Below are positions 9,035-19,076 of a DNA stretch of 64,000 nucleotides, piece by piece. The stretch covers positions 23,667 through 87,666 of the forward strand of contig JBBSGB010000014.1 in the NCBI GenBank assembly GCA_038254545.1, given 5' to 3'. How positions within the stretch are numbered: the first letter of the stretch is position 1; each line of letters opens with the position of its first letter. The stretch is from CAHJXF01 sp038254545. GTDB taxonomy: Bacteria; Pseudomonadota; Gammaproteobacteria; Burkholderiales; Burkholderiaceae_D. Both the position numbers and the translations under genes were made by a program. The notes beneath the pieces were generated by a model. The model had not been told where the DNA came from and ran no database searches. It saw only the letters and a program-made list of their open reading frames with translations.

Positions 9035-9451
9035 TCACGGCCGCGCGACGTGCCAGATGTTGTTGTTGAAGCCGTCGCCGGTCTTGTCGCCCGGCCTGGC
9101 GTCGCGCGCGAATGTGTACAGCGGCTTGCCCTTGTAGGCCCACTGGCGCGAGCCGTCGTCGCGCGTCGCAACGCTCCAGTCACCCGCGCCCTTCGCGTCG
9201 GCCGTTGCGGTGAACGCGGGCCAGATGGCGACGCATGGCCCATTGCAGACGCTCTTGCCGCTGCCCGCCATGTCCTTGTCGAAGGTGTAGAGCGTCATGC
9301 CTGCGGGGTTGGTCATCGCGCCGTCCGCGACCTTCGCGGGCATCATGCCGCCGCTCATGCCGGCGCACGCGGCGAGCACGAGGACAGCGGAGATGAAAGC
9401 GGCCAGACGCGAGGCGCGTTGTCGCAATGCATGCAGCACATGAATATTCAT
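9035..9451 (-). CDS. COG4315-type secreted lipoprotein
   Basis: A 138-residue predicted lipoprotein with signal peptide and lipobox LAAC (Cys29). The mature part contains two copies of the family repeat: GMTLYTFDKDMAGSGKSVCNG and GKPLYTFARDARPGDKTGDG in outline, with conserved Trp and two Cys in VCNGPCVAIWP. This repeat family is of unknown biochemical function and is commonly found beside ECF sigma factors. It lies just upstream of the sigma gene on the same strand. A possible ECF promoter lies in front of it at 9500-9527. Confidence 0.85.
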   Translation of the reverse strand: MNIHVLHALRQRASRLAAFISAVLVLAACAGMSGGMMPAKVADGAMTNPAGMTLYTFDKDMAGSGKSVCNGPCVAIWPAFTATADAKGAGDWSVATRDDGSRQWAYKGKPLYTFARDARPGDKTGDGFNNNIWHVARP

Positions 9452-9499
9452 GATTCGTCCCTGGGATGCGCGACCGGCGTGATGCCGATCGTCCTGGAG

Positions 9500-9527
9500 C
9501 GAACGCGCCCGGGTCCGGTTCTATTCC
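9500..9527 (-). promoter_or_regulatory. Possible ECF-sigma promoter
   Basis: Read on the minus strand, GGAATA at 9527-9522 and CGTTCG at 9505-9500 are separated by 16 bases, resembling ECF promoter layout (GGAA-type -35, CGT-type -10). It is 49 bases upstream of the lipoprotein start, consistent with autoregulation of the lipoprotein-sigma-anti-sigma unit. Based on pattern only. Confidence 0.4.
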
Positions 9528-9553
9528 GTGCCCGAGCCTTGATCAGTGCTGCG

Positions 9554-10927
9554 TCAGTGCAACAACAACGCGTTGATGCGCGCGAGATCGTCCTCGGTCA
9601 ATGTACCCGCAGCCGACTTCAGGCGCAGCCCGTTGAGTAGCGTGTCGTAGCGCGCACGCGCCAGATCGCGCTGCGTGGAAAACAGTTGCTGCTGCGCGTT
9701 GAGCACGTCGATGTTGACGCGCACGCCGACCTGATAGCCGAGCTTGTTGGAGTCGAGCGCGCTCTTGCTCGACACCTCGGCAGCCTGCAATGCACGCACC
9801 TGTGCGAGCCCGCTGGTCACGCCGAAATAGGCTTGGCGCGCGCTCTGCGCGGCGGTGCGCCTGGCGAAGTCGAGATCGTTCTCGGCCTTGTCGGCAAGCG
9901 CGATGCCCTCGCGCACTTTCGACGACGTGAATCCGCCCGAGTAGATGGGCACGCTCAACTGCAGGCCGATCGCGTTGTTGGTCTGCGAGGTCACGACCGA
10001 GAAGCCGGTGTTGCCGGTGTTGCTGTAGGTGCGCGAAGCCACCAGGTCGAGCGTCGGATAGTGTCCCGCGCGGTTGACTTCGATCTGGCGTCTGGCGATT
10101 TCGAGATTGGCCTGGTTCTGCGCAACGAGGTAGTTCTGCTGCTCGGCTGACGACACCCAGGGTTCGATCTCGGCCGGTTGAGGTGCCGACAATTGCACGT
10201 CGCGCACCAGCGGCGCAAGGTTGCCCGGTGTCTTGCCGATGATCTGCTGAAGCGCCGCGCGCGCGATGTCCAGATTGCTGCGCGCGAGAATTTCCTGCGC
10301 GATCACAAGATCGTATTTGGCCTGCGCGTCGTTGGTGTCGGTGATGGTGGTCGTGCCGACTTCGAAGTTGCGCTTGGCCGATGCGAGCTGCTCGGAGATG
10401 GCGGCCTTCTGCGCGACGATGTAGTTGATGCTGTCTTCCGCATACAGCACGTCGAAGTAGGCCTGCGTGACGCGCACGATCAGGTCCTGTTGCGCCTGTG
10501 CGAACTGCGCTTCGGAGAACAGCACGCTCAGCTTGCCCTGCTGGTACTGCTGATAGTTGCTCCAACGAAACAGCGGTTGCGACAACGACAGCGTGTAGGC
10601 GCGCTGGTTGTAGGTTGCCGAGAAGCCGCCGAAGGGTTGCGGCTCGCTGATCTGCGCGTTCACGCGCGTGCCCGAGGCTGTGCCGTTGATCTGCGGCAAC
10701 AGCAGCGACAGCCCTTGCGGCAAGCGTTCGCGACCGGCCAGCAGCAGGTTGCGCGCTGACGCGTATTGCGCGTCGTTGGTCGCCGCATCGCGATAGGTCT
10801 GGATCAGGTCGGCCGCATGCGCCGCACTGGCGCCCATCGCGCCGAGGGCGATCGCGATCGCGGCATGCATGCGAGGCAGCAACGAGCGCCGCACGCGTTT
10901 GCGTTTATTGAAGTGTTGGTCTCGCAT
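9554..10927 (-). CDS. TolC-family outer membrane efflux protein
   Basis: A 457-residue TolC-type channel with a signal peptide ending near ASAAHAADL and the two repeated helical-hairpin halves typical of type I secretion and efflux outer-membrane components. Blocks include ATNDAQYASARNLLLAGRE, LSLSQPLFRWSNYQQYQQGK, AKYDLVIAQEILARSNLDIA and VNIDVLNAQQQLFSTQRDLA. It would join an inner-membrane pump via a periplasmic adaptor; neither is in the window. The ATG at 10927 is chosen because sequence upstream is the rhodanese gene. It follows rhodanese and pcm on the same strand, an arrangement common in Burkholderiales. Confidence 0.92.
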   Translation of the reverse strand: MRDQHFNKRKRVRRSLLPRMHAAIAIALGAMGASAAHAADLIQTYRDAATNDAQYASARNLLLAGRERLPQGLSLLLPQINGTASGTRVNAQISEPQPFGGFSATYNQRAYTLSLSQPLFRWSNYQQYQQGKLSVLFSEAQFAQAQQDLIVRVTQAYFDVLYAEDSINYIVAQKAAISEQLASAKRNFEVGTTTITDTNDAQAKYDLVIAQEILARSNLDIARAALQQIIGKTPGNLAPLVRDVQLSAPQPAEIEPWVSSAEQQNYLVAQNQANLEIARRQIEVNRAGHYPTLDLVASRTYSNTGNTGFSVVTSQTNNAIGLQLSVPIYSGGFTSSKVREGIALADKAENDLDFARRTAAQSARQAYFGVTSGLAQVRALQAAEVSSKSALDSNKLGYQVGVRVNIDVLNAQQQLFSTQRDLARARYDTLLNGLRLKSAAGTLTEDDLARINALLLH

Positions 10928-11034
10928 CGCGCAGTCGTCGGGATCGTTGGAGGAAGAAGTCGAATGGGAATGTAGAAGCGGAAGGTACAAGCGGAAGGTA
11001 CAAGCGATGGTCGCGGCGTTCGAGGTCACGATCA

Positions 11035-11364
11035 TCAATAGGTCGGAAACGATGGATCGACCTGATGCGCCCACGCCGCCACGCCACCTGTGAGGTTGTG
11101 CACATCGATCGCGCCGCGCGCGGCGAGAAAGGACGCGATCTGCATGCTGCGCGCGCCGTGATGACAGATGCAGACGATCGGCGCATCGAGATCGATTTCC
11201 TCGAGTCGCGCGGGCACGTCGCGCATCGGGATCGAATGCGACTCGTCGAGCCGACAGGTCGCGTACTCCCAGGGTTCGCGTACATCGAGCAGCATCGGAC
11301 GCGGGCGGCTTGCATCGGAAAGCCACGAGGCCAGGTCGGGTGCGCTCAATGCATGGATCTCCAT
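11035..11364 (-). CDS. Single-domain rhodanese-like protein
   Basis: A 109-residue single rhodanese domain with MLLDVREPWEYATCRL and the active-site loop CHHGARSMQ, where the Cys begins a CxxGxRS sulfurtransferase loop. It could transfer sulfane sulfur or act in redox chemistry. The start lies two bases after the pcm stop, so translation is probably coupled. The pcm-rhodanese-TolC order is often conserved in betaproteobacteria, but no common function has been shown that explains it. Confidence 0.92.
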   Translation of the reverse strand: MEIHALSAPDLASWLSDASRPRPMLLDVREPWEYATCRLDESHSIPMRDVPARLEEIDLDAPIVCICHHGARSMQIASFLAARGAIDVHNLTGGVAAWAHQVDPSFPTY

Positions 11365-11366
11365 GG

Positions 11367-12071
11367 TCAGAACGTGAATTGCGACACACGCGGCACATCG
11401 CGCAGCCGCTTGACGACGGTCTCGAAAATCTTGACCGTGTCCCAGGTCTCCTGGCCGGTGCGGCGCCAGATCTCGGCCGTCATCGCCGGCGCATCGCCGA
11501 CGACGGCTGCGAGGCGCCCGCCGATGCGGACCTGCTCAAGCAGCGCCTTCGGCAGGAATGGCAACGAGCCCGAGACAACCAGCACGTCGACTTCGCCGAT
11601 CGCAGGCCATCCGCTTCCGTTGATGCCGACGCCATTGCCGAAGTCGACTCGCACATTGCGCACCCCCGCTCGCGCGAGGTTGGATTCGGCAAAGGCCTTC
11701 AGTCGCGGATCGATCTCGACCGTCACGACGCGCTCGGCCTTGTAGGCCAGGAGCGCGGCCATGTAGCCCGAGCCGGCGCCGATCTCGAGCACGGTGTCGT
11801 TCGCACGCACCGCGACTTCCTGCAGGATGCGGGCTTCGAACTTCGGCGGCAGCATGGTCTCGCCGGTCTCTTCACCATCGACCACCAGCGGCACTTCGGT
11901 ATCGACGAAGGCGAGCGCGCGATAGGGCTCGGGCACGAAGGCTTCGCGATGCACGATCTGCAGGATGTCGAGCACGTCCTGCGAGAGGACCTCCCAGGTG
12001 CGGATCTGCTGCTCGATCATGTTCGCGCGCGCCCGTTCGGTCGCGGAATCACGAGGCAAGTTGGTACTCAT
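11367..12071 (-). CDS. pcm: Protein-L-isoaspartate O-methyltransferase family protein
   Basis: A 234-residue SAM-dependent methyltransferase that starts repair of isoaspartyl residues. The SAM-binding motif I is VLEIGAGSGYMAALLA, preceded by MLPPKFEARILQEV, the position of the usual (I/S)QP loop, and followed by VVTVEID. ATG at 12071 (MSTNLPRDSATERAR) is chosen; a longer frame upstream is not supported. The catalytic-type (T/S) in the ETMLPPKFEAR region deviates from the E. coli consensus, as is usual for the betaproteobacterial subgroup, so the methyl acceptor is not certain. Confidence 0.88.
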   Translation of the reverse strand: MSTNLPRDSATERARANMIEQQIRTWEVLSQDVLDILQIVHREAFVPEPYRALAFVDTEVPLVVDGEETGETMLPPKFEARILQEVAVRANDTVLEIGAGSGYMAALLAYKAERVVTVEIDPRLKAFAESNLARAGVRNVRVDFGNGVGINGSGWPAIGEVDVLVVSGSLPFLPKALLEQVRIGGRLAAVVGDAPAMTAEIWRRTGQETWDTVKIFETVVKRLRDVPRVSQFTF

Positions 12072-12410
12072 GGTGGCTGTCTTGAAGTGTCGGTGCTTGA
12101 AAGTGCGGCCTGAAGTGCGATGAAGGATGCGGGCTTCTGCGAGCCGTGCGTTCATCATTCAGCGCGCGATTGTCGCCTCGCATACGGCACGCTCGCAAGC
12201 GTGGCGCGACGAAACGCAGTGGTGGCCGATGAAACGCGCAAGGATAGACGCTCGCCGCGTCGCGACCAAATCGACCTTTCGGGCGGATGGCTTCGGCAAG
12301 GCCCGACGAGTAGATCTTGGCATTCCAAGTTGCCCTGCACTTCGCGGCTGCGCTGGCGGCTGTACCTCGTGGCTTGCAATTTGCAAAGCGAAGGCATACC
12401 GTGCGCGCGT
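12072..12410. other. Gene-free interval between pcm and the thiC riboswitch
   Basis: About 340 bases between the divergent pcm and thiC genes. It must hold promoters for both. A small hairpin CACGCTCGCAAGCGTGG lies near 12188-12204. No credible coding frame or RNA gene is visible; overlapping open frames here have no recognisable sequence and lack consistent starts. Confidence 0.5.
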
Positions 12411-12528
12411 CACGCAGGGGTCCTTGCCTGCGGTTCAGTACGACCGAACCGCAGGCATCGCGAGAAATACCCTTCGAACCTGGGCGCGCATGCTCGTCGA
12501 TACGCACATGCCGCCGTAGGGAGCCGTG
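12411..12528 (+). promoter_or_regulatory. TPP riboswitch in the thiC leader (divergent)
   Basis: The element has the TPP aptamer order: GGGGT at 12417-12421 pairing with TACCC at 12468-12472 (P2), an 11-bp perfect P3 hairpin (12426-12436 with 12446-12456), GAGAAATACCC, then AACCTG at 12477-12482 and ATGCCGCCGTAGGGA ending at 12522. P1 can form from CACG (12411-12414) with CGTG (12525-12528). Two departures are notable: the usual CTGAGA reads GCGAGA, and the P4/P5 arm is enlarged, with GGCG/CGCC and GCATG/CATGC pairings around a 14-base loop. It ends 41 bases before thiC and would lower ThiC expression when thiamine pyrophosphate is plentiful. Confidence 0.8.
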
Positions 12529-12569
12529 GAGACGACGTTCCCGGCTTCGTATCCCTTTCTGGAGCCTTT

Positions 12570-14582
<2,013 letters not shown>

Positions 14583-14601
14583 GCATCGACGTGGAGTCGC
14601 A

Positions 14602-15299
14602 ATGAAGAAGAGCATCAAGACCAGGGCGATCGACTTGTGGCGCAGTAGCCGAGGCACGTTGGTTTTCCTGGGTCTCATGCTGGTGTTTCGATCGGCCGTC
14701 GCAGACTGGGTCGAAGTGCCCAGCGGCTCGATGAATCCGACCGTGATCGACGGCGATCGCGTGCTGATCGACAAGCGCGCGTATGGCGGACGCATTCCCT
14801 TCACGACGATGCGCGTGATCGACGTTGGTTCGCCGCAGCGCGGCGACGTGGTCGTGCTCGAGTCTCCGGAGAATGGCATCACGTTGTTGAAGCGCGTGAT
14901 CGCGTGCCCGGCGATACGGTGGCGATGAAGAACGAACGCGTGATCATCAACGACGTCGCGGCCCGCTATCAAGTGCTTCCGGCCGACACCGGCAGGGCGC
15001 TCTTGTCGGACGTGCGTGCCATGAGTCCGGTCTATATGAGGGAAGAACTGCCGGGCGTGTCGCACGCCACGATGCGCCTGCCGCAACTCGATGCGCGCAG
15101 AAATTTTTCCGCGATCACGATTCCCGCCGGTCGCTATCTCGTCATGGGCGACAACCGCGACAACAGCCACGACTCGAGATATTTCGGCCTGGTACGTCGT
15201 GAAGCCATATTGGGCCGGGCCATGCGCGTGGTCGTTTCGCTCGATCCCGAGAACCATTACCTTCCGCGCCGGGGACGATGGCTGGAACCTGCGCTCTGA
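14602..15299 (+). pseudogene. lepB: Signal peptidase I, interrupted by a one-base frameshift
   Basis: Two overlapping frames together make one type I signal peptidase. The first (ATG at 14602, GGAG at 14592-14595) has an N-terminal membrane segment, then VEVPSGSMNPTVIDGD with catalytic Ser43 and TLLKRVIA with catalytic Lys97, and terminates at 14928. The second frame continues from GTG at 14904 as VPGDTVAMKNERVIIND and includes the late signature MGDNRDNSHDSRYFG. Restoring one G near 14904 gives the expected RVIAVPGDTV. No slippery heptamer is seen. It may be a true pseudogene or a sequence error; a functional LepB probably exists elsewhere. It follows thiC by 19 bases. Confidence 0.85.
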
Positions 15300-15449
15300 G
15301 TAAAATTTTTTCGGCGATGGAATAAACATCGCGCTAAAGCGTACCGTAGCCTCTCATAGCGCTTTGATTTGTCGATGTTTTTTACATTTTCGGCGATCGG
15401 TGGCGCTTGTGTTTTTCTAAGCGCTTGTAATCGCAAATCGTTTCAGAAG

Positions 15450-15465
15450 TGGCACGCAACGTGCT
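15450..15465 (+). promoter_or_regulatory. Sigma-54 (RpoN) promoter for the PEP-CTERM gene
   Basis: TGGCACGCAACGTGCT matches the sigma-54 consensus TGGCACG-N4-TTGCW at every fixed position except one (G for T), with the invariant GG and GC at correct spacing. It lies 52 bases before the start of the PEP-CTERM gene. The AT-rich 15300-15445 stretch upstream holds two near-identical GCGCTTGT elements (around 15404 and 15421) that could be activator sites. Sigma-54 control of PEP-CTERM genes through PrsK/PrsR is known in other exosortase-bearing bacteria. Confidence 0.72.
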
Positions 15466-15516
15466 TCTGGCGATGCCTCTCGTAGACGAGAGCCACGCAC
15501 GTAACGAGGAGCGACG

Positions 15517-16665
15517 ATGAGCCCACTTCAACGCGTTTTACTGGCCCCGGCTGTTCTTGCCGCGTCCCTGGTGTTCTGCGATCCGTCGTCGGCATCGCCA
15601 TATTTTCAGACCAATCTCGTCTCCGATATTCCGGGGTTGGCCCAATTGACCGATCCGGGCCTGCACAACCCATGGGGCATGTCGTTCTCGGCAACCAGCC
15701 CGTTCTGGGTATCCGACCAGGGAACCAACACCTCCACGTTATATCGTGTCGTCAACGGTGTCGTGAAGCAACTCGGGCTCGTTGTCTCGATTCCCACCAC
15801 GGGCGGTGGGCCGCAGGGACCGACCGGGCAGGTGAACAACAACACGGCCGCGTTCCTCGTCAACGGCGCACCGGCCAACTTCATCTTCGCGAACCTGAAC
15901 GGGACGATCTCGGCCTGGAACGGAAGCGCGGGGACGACTGCCCAGATCAAGGTCCCTGCCTCGGGCGCCGTTTACACGGGTCTGGCCATCGCGACCGCAG
16001 CCGCGGGCCCTCGGCTGTACGCCGCGAACGGGGTTACGGGAAACATCGACGTCTTCGATGGTTCTTTCGCCGCGGCCAGTCTGGCCGCGGGCGCTTTCGC
16101 CAAGCCCGCTGGGGTTCCGGCCGGACTGGCCCCGTTCAACGTCCAGAATATCGGAGGCCGCATCTATGTGACTTACGCGCCGCCCGGACGGGCCGCGCAG
16201 ATCGCGGCGGCGGAAGGTCAGGGAGCGGTCGCTATCTTCGACACGAACGGCACGCTGATCCAAACGCTGGTCACGGGCAGCAAGCTCGCCTCGCCGTGGG
16301 GCATTGCGCTCGCTCCGTCGTCAGGATTCGGCGGATTCAGCGGAGACCTGCTCATCGGCAACTTCAGTTTTGCAGTGAGCGAGATCAATGCCTTCGATCC
16401 GATCACCGGCGCGTATCTCGGAACGATTTCCGACCAGGGCGGTCATGCGCTGATCAACTCGGGACTGTGGGGTCTTGCATTCGGCAATGGCACGACCGGC
16501 GATGCACACACGCTCTACTTCACGGCGGGAATCAATGGCGAGGTGGACGGCCTGTTCGCTTCCATTACGGCGATCCCGGAACCCGAAACGCTGGGCTTGC
16601 TCGCGCTCGGTCTGCCCGCGATGGCTCAACGCCTCTCGCGTCGCAGGCGTCGTTCGGGAGCCTGA
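15517..16665 (+). CDS. TIGR03118-type exported protein with PEP-CTERM sorting signal
   Basis: A 382-residue secreted protein with a signal peptide (about 1-26, ending SSASP) and a beta-propeller-like body with repeats such as LTDPGLHNPWGMSFSAT, FIFANLNGTISAWNG and SPWGIALAP that recall the TIGR03118 family. The C-terminus is a PEP-CTERM tail: PEPETLGLLALGLPAMA followed by an Arg-rich end (RLSRRRRR). Such tails are recognised and cleaved by exosortase and usually go with exopolysaccharide or floc formation. No exosortase is present in this window. The start has AGGAG nearby (15506-15512 region) and a sigma-54 promoter upstream. Biochemical role is unknown. Confidence 0.85.
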   Translation: MSPLQRVLLAPAVLAASLVFCDPSSASPYFQTNLVSDIPGLAQLTDPGLHNPWGMSFSATSPFWVSDQGTNTSTLYRVVNGVVKQLGLVVSIPTTGGGPQGPTGQVNNNTAAFLVNGAPANFIFANLNGTISAWNGSAGTTAQIKVPASGAVYTGLAIATAAAGPRLYAANGVTGNIDVFDGSFAAASLAAGAFAKPAGVPAGLAPFNVQNIGGRIYVTYAPPGRAAQIAAAEGQGAVAIFDTNGTLIQTLVTGSKLASPWGIALAPSSGFGGFSGDLLIGNFSFAVSEINAFDPITGAYLGTISDQGGHALINSGLWGLAFGNGTTGDAHTLYFTAGINGEVDGLFASITAIPEPETLGLLALGLPAMAQRLSRRRRRSGA

Positions 16666-16826
16666 CCGCGTAGCGGACGGCGAGGGCGCGGCACGTACAC
16701 TGGCCTTGATCGATTCGATTCCCGACAGCAAGTCTCCGCCGCACGCATCGCCGCCGATCAAGCGTCTCGATCTGAAGGCTCCTCCTGGTCAGATCGAGGT
16801 GTGGTTGCCGAGCGCGCATTGATCGA

Positions 16827-19022
16827 TCAGTTCAGCAGGAACCGCTGCATGAACAGGATCTGCGAATAGAACTGGAAGTCCGCGTTGGGTTTGCGCGCGA
16901 AGCCATGCCCCTCGTTGTCGGCCAGCAAGTACCACACCGGGATGTCGTTGCCGCGCGCCTTCGCGACGATCTGCTCGGCCTCCTGATACGGAACGCGCGG
17001 ATCGTTGCGACCCTGCACGACGAAGAGCGGCTTCTTGATGTTCGAGGCCTTCGACAACGGCGAGATCTTCTCGAAAAAGGCGCGCATCGCGGGATCGCGC
17101 TCGTCGCCGTATTCGACGCGACGCAGATCGCGACGATAGGTCTCGGTACGTTGCAGGAAGCTCGTGAAGTTGGAGATGCCCACTACGTCGATCGACGCGG
17201 CGATGCGATCCGAATAGGTGGTGGCGACGGCCAGGCTCATGTAGCCGCCGTAACTGCCGCCGGTGACCATGATGCGGTTCGCATCGAGATCGGGTTGCGT
17301 GGCGATCCAGTCGAGCAACGCACCGATGTCCTTGACCGAGTCCTCGCGCTTCATGCCGTTGTCGAGCGCGATGTAGGTCTTGCCATAGCCACTCGAGCCG
17401 CGCACGTTGGGCTGGATGTAGGCGATGCCCAGTTCGTTGATGAAGTAGTTGTTGCGCGAGAGAAAACCGATCGTCGCCTGGCCTTCGGGACCGCCGTGGA
17501 TGTTGATCAGCACCGGCCGCTTGCCGGTGAAGCGCGCCGGGGGACGATTGATCAGGCCGCTGATCTGGAGCCCGTCGAAGCTCTTCCACTTGATGATCTC
17601 GGCTTCGCGAAACGGCGTCGTGTCGATGCCCGCGACCTTGGCTTCGGTCCATTGTTCGGCCTTGCCGCTCTTGCCCGCATCGAGATCGAGCGAATAGATG
17701 TCGCCCGGGCTCTGTGCCGAATTGACCGTGAAGCCGATCTCGTCCTTGTTGCGAGCCTTGGCAAAGCGCAGGCGCGAGATGCTGCCCGAACGCGCGGCAG
17801 GCGGCAGGTCGGGCAATGCAATCTGCTTGCCGCTCGCCAGATCGAACACACGCAACTCGCGGCGGCCGGCAACGTTGATGACGGCGCACGCGAGTTCGCG
17901 ACGCGACTGCCCGCCTGCATCGGAATCGTCTTCATCGTGCATTACGATCGCATCGACGTCCCAGGCGATATCGCGCGAGAGCACGCGGCGCTTGCCGGTC
18001 ACCAAGTCCATCACCATCAATTGGCTGAACTCGCCGTCCTCGTCGCTGGTGTAGACCAGATGCCGTGCGTCACGGGTCAGATGGATGTTGCCGTATGCAA
18101 TCTGCCGCGATGCGTTGCCGCTCTTCTTCGCGCTCGCAGCCGAAAGAGCAGCGGGAAGCACTTGCGTCTTCGCACCGCTTGCGACATCGATCTTCCAGAT
18201 CACGCTCTCGTTGGCCGAGCGGTACTCCTGCCCGTAGAGCGCGCGATCGCCCTTGTCCCAACGGAACCCGCCCCAGCCGCCGCCCGGAAGGCTGACGATC
18301 TTGCGCTTGGCCCCGGGTTTCGTCGGGTCGAGCACATAGAGGTCGGTGGTCACGCTGGTACGAGTCTCGGCGCTGGCCGCGGTCTTGTCGAGCTGGGTCG
18401 AACCCATCAGAAGGGCCGTCCCCGCGTGATTCCAAGAACCGAGTTCGTGTTTTTCGGAGGGATCGGTCAGGAGCGTGGTCTGCCTGGTGGCCAAGTCGAG
18501 GCGATAGAGCTGCGACGCTTCGTTGCCGCCGGTGTCGCGCGAATAAACGAGATAGTCGCCGCGCTTGGGCTCGAAGCTCGCCTGCGAAACCGGATCGGGA
18601 AATTCGGTAAGCGGCGCCAGGCTGCCCATCGGCTGATCGAGCAGATGCAACTGGGTCGTCGCGCCACGCCGATAGGCGACCAGAAATGCGCGCCGCGTCG
18701 GATGCCATGCGATCACGTTGACCGGCTTGAACTCGGTGTACTTACCAACACGCTCGGCGAGCGCCTTCGGCACCGGCGGAATGTTCTCTGCACGCAGGTG
18801 TTCGTTGGGGGCAAGGATGTCCGCCGCTGCCGCTGCCGGCGCAGCCTTGGGTGCCTGCGTTGCCGGTTGCGCCGTCGGCTGCACCAGCGGCGTCGTGGCC
18901 GGTGCGCACGCGACCAGCACAACCGCGGCGAGCACGGAGGACAACGCTGCGGCGACCGCGGCGTGGCGCAACGCAAAGCGCGGCGGGAAGGAGAGCGAAC
19001 GCGAAGCGGCTATGCGGCTCAT
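16827..19022 (-). CDS. S9-family prolyl oligopeptidase, predicted lipoprotein
   Basis: A 731-residue serine peptidase with an N-terminal signal and lipobox LVAC (Cys39), then an Ala/Pro/Gln-rich linker, a seven-bladed beta-propeller-like region (about 90-460) and a C-terminal alpha/beta-hydrolase domain. The nucleophile is Ser590 in GGSYGGYM, with Asp674 (GRNDPRVP) and His706 (NEGHGF) completing the triad. It is most like acylaminoacyl/dipeptidyl peptidase members of S9. Lipidation would place it in the periplasm on a membrane. It stands alone between the PEP-CTERM gene (convergent) and ruvB. Confidence 0.93.
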   Translation of the reverse strand: MSRIAASRSLSFPPRFALRHAAVAAALSSVLAAVVLVACAPATTPLVQPTAQPATQAPKAAPAAAAADILAPNEHLRAENIPPVPKALAERVGKYTEFKPVNVIAWHPTRRAFLVAYRRGATTQLHLLDQPMGSLAPLTEFPDPVSQASFEPKRGDYLVYSRDTGGNEASQLYRLDLATRQTTLLTDPSEKHELGSWNHAGTALLMGSTQLDKTAASAETRTSVTTDLYVLDPTKPGAKRKIVSLPGGGWGGFRWDKGDRALYGQEYRSANESVIWKIDVASGAKTQVLPAALSAASAKKSGNASRQIAYGNIHLTRDARHLVYTSDEDGEFSQLMVMDLVTGKRRVLSRDIAWDVDAIVMHDEDDSDAGGQSRRELACAVINVAGRRELRVFDLASGKQIALPDLPPAARSGSISRLRFAKARNKDEIGFTVNSAQSPGDIYSLDLDAGKSGKAEQWTEAKVAGIDTTPFREAEIIKWKSFDGLQISGLINRPPARFTGKRPVLINIHGGPEGQATIGFLSRNNYFINELGIAYIQPNVRGSSGYGKTYIALDNGMKREDSVKDIGALLDWIATQPDLDANRIMVTGGSYGGYMSLAVATTYSDRIAASIDVVGISNFTSFLQRTETYRRDLRRVEYGDERDPAMRAFFEKISPLSKASNIKKPLFVVQGRNDPRVPYQEAEQIVAKARGNDIPVWYLLADNEGHGFARKPNADFQFYSQILFMQRFLLN

Positions 19023-19076
19023 GGCGAATCCGATGGAAAAAGATTCGCGATTCTACAAGCAGGAGTCCAACGGTCT

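Noticed and set aside
12072..12410. Possible coding frames upstream of the thiC riboswitch
   Set aside because: Several open frames overlap on both strands with no consistent start or family; the region is better read as promoter and leader.
14890..14930. Programmed frameshift in the signal peptidase gene
   Set aside because: No slippery heptamer, no stimulatory stem was seen, and this gene family is not known for recoding; a deletion or read error is simpler.
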